This document shows positions 1 to 11,208 of a DNA stretch of 64,000 bases, one piece after another. This DNA comes from Carnegiea gigantea. Taxonomy: Eukaryota; Streptophyta; Magnoliopsida; Caryophyllales; Cactaceae. The notes below the pieces were generated by a model. The model was not told the DNA's origin, did no database searches, and worked only from the letters and a program-made list of their open reading frames with translations. Position numbers and translations under genes: made by a program. The stretch is taken from the NCBI GenBank assembly GCA_029747015.1, contig JAKOGI010000537.1:197501-261500 (forward strand). The letters run 5' to 3'. The stretch's first letter is position 1. Each line of letters opens with the position of its first letter.

Positions 1-1174
1 TCCAAAAACAGGGCAGTTTTCTTCAAAATTACATAACTCACTGATTATACCTCCAAAATTCATGAAATGTTTTCGTAAACTCCTAAATATTATAGAGAAT
101 CTACAGTAAAAGTTTTAGAATTTTTGGGCAACCTCATAATTCCCATAATTTTCGACAGTGGGCAACAAGCCAACTCATGCATGATCATGAAATCCTATGT
201 TATGCCCAATTCCAATCTTGATTCAAACCTCCATAAATGAGTTCAAAATCATCATTCACAACATTAAATCCACTTTTTATATTAAAGATCACAACAAGTA
301 AGGAAAACAAGTGTAATTTCACCCTTTCTTGCTTTTAGCCATCATGATCAAGCCCAAGATCAAAACCCATAAATTAATCATCTCCAAACACAAGGAAAAT
401 TACATGATGACACTTATTTTGATCATATAAACACATATACAATGAAAACAATAAGAAGAACTCAAAATCACACAAGGTGAAGGTGAGGGTTTACCTCTTG
501 TCAAGCTTGGAGAGGAGGGTGTTTGAATGTTTGAGTGAGTGGGGATTGGCCAAGGTCAGGGGGAGCTGCTGGTGGTGGTCCCTAGCTGGTGCTCGGTGGC
601 TGGCTGGTGGTAGAATGGTTGGCAGTAGCTGCTCAGAGAAGGGAGGGGGGCTGCTGTGGGTAGGGGAGAGAAAGAGAAGAGGGAGGAGTGTGGGGTTTTC
701 AAGTAAGCTTTTACTTGGCTGAGATTGTTTTGCTTGAAGATAAATACTTGGAAAATACTTGACTAATTTTTAAGCCTCCAAAAATATGCATAAATGATAG
801 CAATTAACTTAATTTAATTGTACCAAAATTTTCGGGCCATAATTTGACACCAGTAGAATTGGGCCATAATTTGGACCCAATGAATTAGGCCAAAATAAAT
901 GAATTCAGGCTCAAGTTTTACGTAGCTAAAACTAGAAATTTTGTGATGTTATGGAAAATAATTTAATGCTCAATCATAATTATCGATGCTTACTAATGAT
1001 TCACCTGAAATTTTACGATAATGCAAATCCGAAATGCAAAGTGCGACCCAAAATTGTAATTTGCTAAATAAATAGATTGGGTGTATTTGAATTGATAAAC
1101 TTGATTTGGTTAAATAAATAACCATGAAAATAAAGTTGATTTAAATAAATATGGGTTAGGGTTGGGATATTACA
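1..1174 (-). repeat. E1 3' LTR (cut by window start)
   Basis: Matches 4769-5856 along its length, starting at base 1. It ends on the plus strand in ATATTACA, so it begins TGTAATAT on the element strand. It carries about 120 bp around 830-960 that the other LTR lacks, so one copy has had an indel. The GT-rich open stretch at 477-722 is an LTR sequence rather than a gene. Confidence 0.85.
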
Positions 1175-1192
1175 GCCTTCCTCCCTTAAAGA
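1175..1192 (-). other. E1 polypurine tract
   Basis: On the minus strand this reads as a purine run containing AAGGGAGGAAGGC directly before the TG of the 3' LTR. That is the expected place and composition for the plus-strand primer of an LTR retrotransposon. Confidence 0.75.
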
Positions 1193-1640
1193 GTTTCATC
1201 ATCGACACTTATGTGTTTTGTGAAAATATGCACTGATATCATAAACAAATGTGGATATTTGGCTTTGATCTCTTTCTGGGTTTCCCCAAGTGGCCTTTGA
1301 GGAGATATGATTTGCCCAAAGTACTGTTTGCCCCATCTGAAGCAGTGATTGTCTCTTACTTTTGTCGACATAGCTCTTTTGTCGGCCTTATCTCACCTTA
1401 ACATGTCCTCGAATTTCTTTTGTAATACTTGCTTGGATCAACTCTATTCTTATACCCAATGCTTCTTCTGGCTCACTCCAATAAGACCCGACATTGCTTA
1501 AGATTATGCTCTTATCAAAATGTCCTCATTTAGTGTTCTCAAGGCATCATATGTTGTCCCCTCATCCTACTAATCAAAGGTCTGCTCCAATTCCATATTG
1601 GACAATAAAATGAATATCGTCAGGAATAAAAATGAGGGAA
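1186..1640 (-). pseudogene. Integrase C-terminus/chromodomain remnant of E1 pol
   Basis: Minus-strand translations across frames give pieces typical of the end of Tekay/Del-type pol: RQKSYVDK (integrase C-terminal basic stretch), then ATWG..., then KEIKAKYPHLF and DDETL just before the PPT. The family normally has a chromodomain ending in a TWE...YPHLF motif close to the pol stop. Here the GPY/F part and most of the chromodomain are missing and frames change, so the piece is dead. It is the only recognisable protein trace in E1 and sets both lineage and orientation. The assignment rests on short motifs. Confidence 0.5.
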
Positions 1641-3137
1641 TTGGTAGTCAAGTGAGTCATTAAGTCTAAAAGAAATAAACAATGAGATTAGAAAAGATTG
1701 ATAAAAGGGGGATTATCATAAGGTGGTTGAAATAAAATAACCATAGGTGTATCAAGAATGTTGAAGTATAATGCCAAATGAATCATCGACTATAAATATG
1801 GATCATAAAGGATCCAATAGATAGTCAACCAAGGGGAAAGATGGCTCGATTACACTCGGGTTTAGCAAAGACAAGATGGCAAGATGGCAACTTTTTAGCC
1901 TCAATTGTTAGGTTAAGTGCACTAGATGGATGGGAAAAACAATGTGCGATAAGTAGATAGATAGATTGGATAAGTAAAATGTAATAGATATATAAATAGA
2001 TTGGCCAAATCACATTAGGAACATGCCTTTGCTCAGATAAAGTTAAATTGAGTGCAACAATAAGATGGAATCGAGAATGCTGGAGTTTATTGATGATGAT
2101 GTAAAATATAAGTGTCAGAATTGAATTTAAAAGCAAGGAGACTAATTATATTATGAATTCAGAGCAAGTTATACGAGTGTATCATTATGAACAAATGAAA
2201 TATCGGGTGTAGGAAGATTAAATAATATTGGATAAAATCAAATTGGAAAGATGAAACAAGCATACAATTATAAGAACTACTATAAAAGAGCATTCTTACA
2301 AACGATGAGCTGTCATTGGCATTGTTTAGATAACAATTGAAGCCATTTAAACATATGCCCTATAAAGAGATGTTACAGACCAAGTGAGTGTCAATAGGAA
2401 AGGAATAATGCCCATGAACAAGTATGTCAATGACTGGAAGTAATGGGAGCATTGCTGGTGTAAGGTCTTTGTGACAAAAGCAACCTCTTTCTATGCATGG
2501 CAACTAAATCTTACTCATACCACCCATATAGTGCTAAGTAGCACGCCACAAACTACTGAACTACCATTACAGGATTTCCTATACTAATTCCATCTCATAC
2601 TGATTCAACCAAAGATATACCAAGTTGCAAATGGCATTCCCGCAATAGGTTTTAAACATCATTGTACTCAATATCATGTATGTTAATACACCTCAATGAA
2701 ACTCTCAGCTTCTGGAGCGAAACAGACAGAGTTCCGCCTAAAAACTAGCTAAAAAACGTAGGTTTAAAGCGTTACAATAGGCACTTCAAAAATCACACTT
2801 CAATAGCTCAACGGCCACCCGCCGGAGTTCAATAACTCAACAGGCCACACGCCTGGAGTGTATAATTGCAAAACTTAAACAAATGATAGAATTGAAGCAT
2901 ACATTACACTCCCAAGTAAACGAAATCATGCATCATTATCAGGTCACCTAATTTGTGTGTCCCTCATTCCTGTTGCTAATGCTCGAGTCTCAGGGTATTA
3001 CCAAATGATTGAGTCACCCAAATGGAAATGGTTCCTTATTATATGCCCATACATATGTACTTATAAACAGCAGCTCGTTTTGTTGGTCCAGCATAACCCA
3101 TAAACATCTTATAGCTCACAGTGGCCCTTAAAACCTT
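1641..3137 (-). other. E1 internal region without recognisable coding
   Basis: About 1.5 kb between the pol remnant and the PBS. No gag, protease, RT or RNase H motif was seen in any frame, and only short open stretches occur. This is consistent with a large internal deletion or with a non-autonomous derivative whose internal DNA has been replaced. Confidence 0.5.
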
Positions 3138-3150
3138 GGCTCTAATACCA
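3138..3150 (-). other. E1 primer-binding site (tRNA-iMet type)
   Basis: On the minus strand this reads TGGTATTAGAGCC. It differs by one base from the usual plant TGGTATCAGAGCC that pairs with the initiator methionine tRNA. It lies four bases after the CA end of the 5' LTR. Confidence 0.8.
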
Positions 3151-3154
3151 CAAC

Positions 3155-5856
3155 TGTGATGCTCTCAAAATGCTAATGACTTGATTTATGAAAAACTACA
3201 GTAGAAGACTTAATAATTAAAGGCACTACCACCGTCCCAAATAGGACAAGGCTAACTGAGACTACTCATTACTGTTAACTCATGATCATAAACACAAGAA
3301 ACGTTAACCTTAAAATACTCCAAGTCAAAAACCACAGTGGTCTAACTTCAATACCATCAACATATTCATACAAAGGGCCATCCTGCAGTCCACATTAAAC
3401 ATGTACATTGAGAATAAATGCGCCTTGTCCTTGAGGTTGTATCCAACCTTCATGCTATACTTAATCCACTACGAGCAACTGATAGCTCCCAAAGGGGCTT
3501 TCTAAATGGAGGTAGATGTGCGGCTTCATCACCTAGAATGGAAAATAAGAAAATATTTCGAGAAATGTGAGCTAAAGCTCAGTACATGCATACCGATATG
3601 GGTAAATGGACATTAAAACCTTGCTAGCGGGTACCCACTTTTTGCAATTCATTTAGTTCACAATAACGATTAAAATGAAAGAAATATAAAACTGAATTGC
3701 TCATTATTATCTGGATGTAAACCCGTTGCAATGATATCATCTATACATAGGTGTACACCTGCCAATCCGATCAAGACTTAGCCTGAACCCGCATGGGTAA
3801 ATGATGGGCTGATGCCCTATAGACTAAAACTGATGGGGTCACGAGTTAAATGGCAAATCACTGTAGAAACTGATTCATTGATAAATTCATTAAGAGTCAT
3901 AACTTGATTAACATGTTATGCTTTCTGAAGATACAAGCAATAGACGTATCTTGAGTCTTTAAAAATGTTATCTGACTTGATAAATATGTTCTGACTTGAT
4001 AACACTTATGCATAATGGGGAACGATAACTGGGCCTTAACTCTATTTCATAAATGTCATTATAGGTGTGTGTAGTCAGTAAATGATCCTTACTCATATAA
4101 TTAAGTAAGTAAAAGTACACTAGATTGGCTTGATAAATATATTTGATACATTTTGAATTGAATAAGTAATAAAGGCTTGAGGCCAAGAGAGATATATCTT
4201 GGTTCAAAATAGCATAAACTGTAATAATTTGGTCTGATAAATCATATAGTCTCTAAGTCAAAATTGTCCCCACTTCTCATATTTCATTCACAAGTCCATT
4301 AAATGCAGTTTTTTTTGACCCCAAATAGATTATTGACCCCAATGAAAGCTATTAAACGCCCTAAACTTGATACTTTCCTCGTAATATCCACAAGTGATTC
4401 AAAACTCATAATTAAGCTCCCAAAATGCATGTTTCTCTTCTTTTCCCTCATAAATCAAGTTAAAAGCCCCAATAAAATCCATGAATATTTATTTCCCCTT
4501 ATAATAGCCTTACTTTGGCTAAAATGGTCAAAGACAACTCCATGATAAGCCTTACAAAATTTTCAATATATTTCTTTACATCAATATCCACAATCTCCCA
4601 ATAAATTCATTTGCTTACATAATTAGTGGAACCAACGTCTCTTGGTCACAAATGGGACTTTCTATGATTCAAAAATTTAGCCAAAAATTTGCATAACATC
4701 CATTTTTGAAGCCATTAACATATCCAAACTCCAAACAACTTCATTTATACATAATTATATAATTCATGTCCAAAAACAGCGTAGTTTTCTTCAGAATTTC
4801 ATAACTCACTAATTACATCTCCAAAATTCATAAAATTTCACAACAAACTCCCAAATATTATAGAGAATGTACAGTAAATGTTTTAGAATTTTTGGGCAAC
4901 CCCATAATTCTCAGAATTTCCGACAGTGCGCAATTCAACAAGCCAACTCATATATGATCATGAAATCCTAGGTTATGCCCAATTCCAATCTTCATTCAAA
5001 CCTCCATAAATGAGTTCAAAATCATCATTCACAATATGAAATCCATTTTTCATATCAAAGATCATAACAAGCAAGTAAAACAAGCTCAATTTCACCCTTT
5101 CTTACTTTCAACCATCATGATCAAACTCAAGCTCAAAACCCATAAATCTAATCATCTCCAAATACAAGGAAAAATACATGATAACACTTATTTTGATCAT
5201 ATAAATAGATATTACAATGAAAAGAATACCAAAAACTCAAGATCACACAAGATGAAGGTGAGGCTTTACCTCTTGTCAAGCTTGGAGGGGAGGGTGTTTA
5301 AGTGTTTGAGTGAGTGGGTGGTGGCCAAGGTCAGGAGGAGCTATTGGTGGTGGTCCCTAGCCGATGTTGGGTGGCTGGCTGGTGGCGGACTAGCCGGCAA
5401 CAGCTGCTCAGAGTGGGAAGGGGGGTTGTCATGGGTAGGAGAGAGAGAGGGGGAGCGTGGAGTTTTCAAGTGAGCTTTTACTTGGTTGAGATTGTTTTGC
5501 TTGAAGATAAATACTTGGCAAATACTTAGCTGATTTTTAAGCCTCCCAAAATATCCTTTTGCTAATTAAAAATTAGGCACAAATGATAGTAATTAACTTA
5601 ATTTAATTACAGCAACGGAATTGGGCCATAATTTGAGCCCAATGGAATTTTACGACCATCATTATCGAGGCCTACTATTGATTCACCTGAAATTTTACGA
5701 TAATTGAAACCTAAAGTGCAAAGTGGGACCCAAAATTGTAATTTGCTAAATAATTAAATTGGGTGCATTTGAATCAATAAACATGATTTGGTTAAATATA
5801 TAACCATGAAAATAATGATGATTTAAATAAATATGGGTTAGGGTCGGGATATAACA
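3155..5856 (-). repeat. E1 5' LTR
   Basis: About 2.7 kb, running on the minus strand from TGTTATATCC (5856) to GAGCATCACA (3155). The part from 4769 matches the truncated 3' LTR at 1-1174. The length is in the range seen for Tekay/Del LTRs. Short open stretches at 5036-5529 mirror those at 477-722 and are not genes. Confidence 0.8.
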
Positions 5857-6399
5857 TAACCACTGATCATTCTCCTTCCTCCGTCCCTCTCTTAAACCTT
5901 GCCCAACCGCCAGCAGTTCAAGTCACGGTGGTTGTGCTCTGGAGCTCCGTCACACTCCCTTTCTGTCTCTCCCTTAGTCTTTCTGTCTTTCTTCATGTTT
6001 TAGGCTAGGGGTTGTGGCCTGCTATGCGAACCGGGCGGCGCCCCGTCATCGGTATAGTGCCGCCACTACTACTGTCGCTCCCTCTCCTCTTTCTCGAGTC
6101 TGGTGCACAGCAAAAGGGGGAAGCAAAGGGAGGGTTTCAGGAACCTTCCCGGTCATGTTTTTTAAAGAAGAAAGGGGGCTTCGACCCCCTTTTGGTTCTT
6201 TTTCTTTTGTTTTATTTTTTTTGTTTTGGTTGTTTTCTGGCTAAAATAATTTGGGTCCACTATTTAATCTTGATTAGTCTCGACCTCAATTATCCTAATC
6301 CAATGGCCAATCCTGCGTAATAAGCACTGGCCTAAATTTAACAAATTCACTAATTTCACGTAATTGCATAGCAAATCATAAAAATTAATAAAATTGTTC
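5857..6399. other. Unassigned DNA between E1 and E2
   Basis: Starts with a C/T-rich stretch, then a GC-richer part near 6010-6130, then AT-rich sequence. It contains an imperfect inverted repeat around 6168-6192 (AAAGGGGGCTTCGACCCCCTTT-like). Overlapping open frames at 6012-6320 show no known motif. It could be a fragment of another LTR or a leader. It is the left flank into which E2 inserted. Confidence 0.35.
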
Positions 6400-7649
6400 T
6401 GAAAATTCCTTGAAGTGCACTTTATTTTGAGGTCATTTTGTGCCATTGTTATTGAGAATTATCTCTTTTATGATATATTATGCACTCATTTTTGTCTTTT
6501 ACACTCGGCAGTGGTTCTTTTCTGTGTTTTGTAGGTTTTTGGACCCTTTCACCCCAGATTTGACCCCTAACTGAGTGTAGCTTGACCTCCGACGGACATC
6601 CCCAAGTCGCTATGCCATTGGAAGGAAGAAAAAATAGGAGAGAATGTCGAGACAAAGCTCACCACGGACGGTCTATAGTGAAGGCCACGGTTTGTGGTGA
6701 GACCATAACTGCAAGTCTCTTAATTTTCCTTCATCGTGTGGCTGAGGTTGATCGAATTCTTTTTTAAATAGATCAATTTTGCAGTAGATTTGGAAGATAC
6801 ACAGAAAAAGAGAACTCCTACTCTCTTATCTTTTCCAGTATTTTCCATTTTCTTAAGTTTGGTTTTAGATTTCTAATTAGTTTTAAGTGCAAGTTGTGAA
6901 GAAGTGCTCATAGTTTGGAGCCGTTGCAAAGTTGGGAAACCCTTGGAGGATCTTCAGTTGTTCTAAGTTTTCTTCTTTCAAACTTTGTTTAGTTGTTGTT
7001 ATTCAAATATGTCTGAGTAGTTTTTTGAATCTAGAGATTGTTAGCTAAGTAATCATGCTGGAATATCTCATTTTTATTTAGCTGTGCTTGTTCGTGATTG
7101 GAATTGGTTGAATTCTATCTTGTGTGTGAAATTATTGTGGGTCGATTTTAGCCAAATTTACTTGCTAATTCTAAATAGTTAAGTGAAGCACTAAAATGTG
7201 AAACTTGCTATCTGATCAATAAGATCGGACTTAAACTTAGCAATACCTAAGAAAGATTCATTTGTTAAGAGGACCTTTAGCCAGCAAAAAATCCATAACT
7301 TAGACTAAACAAGGATATTTAAAAGAATGATAATTGGTTAGTTTATGCAATTTAGCTTATTTCAAAAGAAAAGATTCAATTCTAAATGTGATTGCACCCC
7401 TTTCAATCTCTTATTATAGATCAAGTGCATGTTATATTCCATTAATCCACATCATCATTAGGCGAAACAAATCCCTAAATATCTTAAATTGATTGAATTT
7501 TTCAATTATATTATAGCGTCGTTCAAACTCCCAATTGAAATTTGCTTGCTTAGCACTTTTATAGGACAAAGCCTAAGACTACAATTGGTCTCTGTGAGAA
7601 TGATATCTTTCCTAAACTACAACACCCGTGCACTTGCAGGCATAGGTCA
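6400..7649 (+). repeat. E2 5' LTR
   Basis: Begins TGAAAATTCC (TGATAAGTCC in the partner) and ends GCATAGGTCA. It matches 19325-20538 throughout, with scattered substitutions and small indels, so the insertion is old. Both copies keep a TTTAAATAG box and an imperfect GTG/CAC-rich inverted repeat around 6658-6705. Confidence 0.88.
6764..6770 (+). promoter_or_regulatory. Candidate TATA box of the E2 LTR promoter
   Basis: TTAAATA occurs here and again at the matching place in the 3' LTR (about 19690). It lies roughly in the middle of the LTR, where a U3/R boundary is expected. No transcript data support it, so it is a positional guess. Confidence 0.3.
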
Positions 7650-7655
7650 AGTTTT

Positions 7656-7671
7656 TGGCACCGTTGCTTGG
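7656..7671 (+). other. E2 primer-binding site (tRNA-Asp type, decayed)
   Basis: TGGCACCGTTGCTTGG follows the LTR end by six bases. The intact Athila/Tat form, TGGCGCCGTTGCCGGGG, is visible in this window for E9, so this copy carries a few changes. Confidence 0.75.
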
Positions 7672-7825
7672 CACCAAAGTTGTGGATATTGAATTAGCCC
7701 TTAGAAATTGACTAAGCATTTTTTGTCATTCTTTCTTTTTCTTTATATTTTTTATTTAAGTTGGTAGTTTTGTTAGGAATTTGATAGGATTTCTCCTTTA
7801 TATATGAAGTCTCCTTCCGTTTGAA

Positions 7826-9104
7826 TTTGATCCAGAAATCGAAAGAACTGTTTGCGCTAGGAGAAAGAAATTAAAGGTAGAAGAGCAAAGACTAAAGGCT
7901 CAAGTAGTTTCTTCGTCGATGGCAGGAATAGGAGGTGACCAAAGGAGGACACTCTGGGATATTAGTACCCCAGGAGTCCAAGGCTTTTCCTCGAGCATTG
8001 CTCAGCTAACTATAGGAGCGAACAATTTTGAGCTTAAACCAGTGCTTAGGTTAATAGTGTAGCAATCCTAGTTCGGAGACATTCTGTAAGAAGATCCAAA
8101 CTTGTACCTCTCTGTCTTTTTAGAGGTGTATGACACGTTAAAACGCAACAGAGCTTCTACCAATGCCATCCGCTTACGCCTATATAAGGCGAGGGCGTGG
8201 CTTCACCCGTTGCCTCCGGGATGCATCACGACGTGGGTTAAGCTTATAAAAGTTTCTCTTGCTAAGTTCTTTTCTCCGAGTAAAACGGCAACCTTGCGGA
8301 ATCAAATCACTACCTTCTCTAAAAAGAATGATGAGACGCTCTACGAAACCTAGGAGTGATTCAAGGAGCTTTTACAATTATGCCCTCGCCATGGCCTTCA
8401 AAGGTGGATAATTGTACAGACATTCTACAATGGGGTCACTCCACCATTGAGGTCTACTATTGATGTGACAGCAGGAGGTACTCTTATGAACAAAACTGAA
8501 GATGAAGCATACAATCTTATAGAGGAGATGACTCTTAAGAATTTCCAATGGTCGTCTGAGAGAACCCAACCCAAGCAGGTTAGAGGTAAGCTGGACTTAG
8601 AGAGTATGTCAATACTTTCTTTTAAAGTTGATGCTATGTCTCAAAAATTAGAGCGCTTGAAAGTTAATTCTGTCAGCTTAGGTACCCCTTCCCCATCAGG
8701 TGATATATATGGGTCAACTGATCATTTGACCGTGCATTGTCTAGTGGGTAGTCCTTTTGCCCAAGATGTGAGTGATCAGGTCAACTATGTGAACAACTAC
8801 TACCTTGGACCATCAAACGGTCCTTTTTATGGCACATATAATCTTTGTTGAAGGAATTACCCTAATTTCTCCTGTAGGTCTAATGCCCCACCCCAAATGA
8901 ATTTAACCGACCCCCTAGATTTCAAAGACCATCCTATCCTCAACGAGCACCTCAAAATTCTAACTTAGAGACTATGATGGAGAATATGTTTTTTGCCTGA
9001 CAAAAGCAAGATGAGTGCATTAAGCAATTGGCCTCTAAGGTTAATGTGCTTACTACTGATAATAAGATGCTGGAAGCCCAAATTGCTCAACAACCTATAT
9101 CTTT
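7826..9104 (+). pseudogene. gag: E2 gag, N-terminal part (Athila type)
   Basis: One plus frame reads almost through: FDPEIERT at the start, NFELKP, EDPNLYLSVFLE, a retrotransposon gag domain (ARAWLHPLPPGCITTW; FFSPSKTATLRNQITTF), then RSTIDVTAGGTLMNKTEDEA and YNLIEEM. These are hallmarks of the Athila gag capsid region. Single stops interrupt it, for example after 8353 and at 8849-8851, where a Trp is expected. The frame is cut at 9104 by E3 and picks up again at 13729. The protein would have formed the cytoplasmic virus-like particle. Confidence 0.85.
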
Positions 9105-10592
9105 TGGTGCACTTCTAGGTCCTTAAAATGGGAAGAACCAAGAAGTGATCTCATGTAGAGCTAGTAAGCCAAGCTATGATTTACAAATAAGAAAAGGGAT
9201 AAGAGATAAAACTAAGCCACTTGGAGAAGATATCACCACCAAGAGTCTTACAGCTCAACTCTTAGATCTAATGGGATAAGATATCACCACTCAGAAGATC
9301 ATAGAAGCCTCAAGTAGGGCAAGTAAACCAAACTACGGTTTACAAACAAGAAAAGAGATCAGAGATAAGAGATAAAACTAAGCCACTTGGATATGATATC
9401 ACCACTAAGAGTTTTAGTGCTCAACTTTTAGATCTATTGAGATAAGGTATCACCATTCAAAAGATCATAAAAGCCTCTTGACCACCACCCTAGTGAGCTA
9501 AACTGGAGATAAGCAAGACAGATTTTGAGGGATTTAAAACTCAACCATTTCATTCATTCACCAAGTGTCTAGAACCTTTAAGCCTTCCCACATATAAAGG
9601 CAGCCAATACAATCAGAAACCAAGGTGAAAACATCTAAAAAAATGACCATAGGAGTGGGGGGAACCACAAAACAAAGAAAGTACAAAAGTAGAAAGCAAC
9701 CTACTAACAATTACTTTTTAGTGTAGCAGGTTTAACTTTAAATAGCCATATCTTTCAACATACATGCGCAAATCTAGTCATTCAGGAGCTTTAAGGAAGC
9801 CATAGATTTCCACTTTCATGAAAGTCCTCGTGGAGCCTCAGATCCCTAGTCATTGGAAGTATATTCTTTGAGAAATGCAACTGGTCCCCTACTAGAATAG
9901 TTAAGACATCTTCTGATCTTTCTCTCCTTTTGGCTCCCAAACATTGAATTTGGCCTTGAACTATTTTGCTTCTTCAAAAGTCCACTCACAAAGGTTCCCT
10001 AAAATTAGGTTTGAAGGATCCTAAGTTGGTCCAAGGTTAGGGAAAACAGACTAACAAAAACCTGGTAGCATTCTGGCTTAAGTGGACAGTTCAGACATTT
10101 TGTCTTTGGAGACTGATTTGAAGGGGCAAATGAAGTCCTAATGACTTGAAACGTACTTTATTAGAAAGCTAACTTCTTTAAATAAGAGGCCAAGACAAAA
10201 TTATGGACTTAAGTCACCCTTTGGTTAGGCAATTAGAGTTAGAAAATTACTGCTTGTACTGGGCAGAATAGGGTAGTAGCTCACTTGATCTTCTAGCTAA
10301 TTTCTCATGACTTTAAGGACCTCTTAGACTTAGGAGGCTCTTAAGATTGACCTTCATCATGATCCTCCATGGGTACGTCACCTTCCACCTTTGAAATGCT
10401 TGCTCCCCATTTTGAAACCTCTTTTCAAAAATGTCATTTTGAAGTTCAAGCAAAACTCCATAAAGTGCCTTTTACCATAGAAGTCAAACAATGGAGAGGA
10501 AAAAAGATTGCCCAGCTTGGATTTGAAATGAAGCTACCTTAAAGGTATTTGATGAACAAGATTGAATGTAATGTCCTAGGAGATGTGCATCA
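9105..10592 (-). repeat. E3 LTR copy A (3' LTR)
   Basis: 1488 bp, starting TGGTGCAC on the plus strand and ending GTGCATCA. It matches copy B over its whole length. On the minus strand it is preceded by a purine-rich run (TATAGGGAGTA) at 10593-10605. Confidence 0.8.
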
Positions 10593-11208
10593 TACTCCCT
10601 ATATAGGAAAAGAATTGCCCTCAATTCTTCTTGGGAGTAAGGACAACCCCCTTGAGTCAAGCATTGCTCTAATCCTCGTACAATCTCCTCTTACTTCAAC
10701 TTAAACTTTTACGGGCTGCCTAAGATGATGAATGCCTTACAAGAACCTTCGTCATCGTCATGCTCATCATACCTTGGAGGTATGTCAAAGTTAACCTCAT
10801 TGTCTTCATAACGTTGACCCTTTTTTATTTGAGACAAAGAGTTGCCCAACTTCCCTTTTTATATCAAGCATAAAAGAGTGTAGATCAACTCTCAGTTGTT
10901 GGATGTTTAGGTCAAGGGAGTCAAGTGCATGTTTCACCTTAAGTAACTTCTTAAGGGACATAGAATTTTGGATCTTTGTGGGATCTGATAGCAAATGATG
11001 TGCTTCTAAGTCCTTATAATAAGGAACAAAGCAGAGACCTTAACTAGTAAACAGAAGAGAGAAAGAAGGGGTCATGGTTTGTATGCATATAACGTACTAA
11101 GATAAAGAGCTAAGGTTCATGGATAAGATATCACTACTAAGAATCTTAAAGCTCAGCTTTTAGATCAAAAGACACAAGATATAAGTAGCCAATAGCTCTG
11201 GTATCAAA
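10593..11208 (-). pseudogene. E3 internal segment 1 with a short ORF remnant
   Basis: 616 bp between LTR A and LTR B. On the minus strand a 62-codon open frame (10994 down to 10806) reads MLSDPTKIQNSMSLKKLL..., with a leucine-rich, possibly coiled-coil part. After a frameshift it is followed by codons giving FDIPPRY and a run of acidic residues. A related, differently broken copy sits in internal segment 2. I do not recognise the protein. It could be a shortened gag-like leader or a product peculiar to this family. No zinc knuckle, protease or RT motif was seen. Confidence 0.5.
11195..11206 (-). other. E3 primer-binding site (decayed iMet type)
   Basis: On the minus strand this reads TGATACCAGAGC, two changes from TGGTATCAGAGC. 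It lies two bases from the CA end of LTR B. The position supports a minus-strand element even though the sequence has drifted. Confidence 0.55.

Larger units (their letters stand above)
1..5856 (-). mobile_element. E1: internally deleted Tekay-like Ty3/gypsy element
   Basis: Two direct repeats (1-1174 and 4769-5856, the latter being the end of a longer repeat) flank about 2 kb. Read on the minus strand the order is 5' LTR (3155-5856), iMet-type PBS (3138-3150), internal part, PPT (1175-1192), 3' LTR (1174 down past the window start). LTR ends are TGTTATATCC and GAGCATCACA. The internal part is only about 2 kb and holds just a remnant of the integrase C-terminus and chromodomain, so the element could not move without help. 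The upstream target duplication lies outside the window and could not be checked. Confidence 0.85.

Noticed and set aside
477..722. Open frame MKVRVYLLSS..., with a relative at 5036-5473
   Set aside because: Both lie at the same place in the two E1 LTRs, on the strand opposite to the element, and have diverged with shifts. They are similar because the LTRs are copies.
6012..6320. Two overlapping plus-strand frames in GC-richer DNA
   Set aside because: No motif, low-complexity hydrophobic tail from T-rich sequence, and no repeat or family support.
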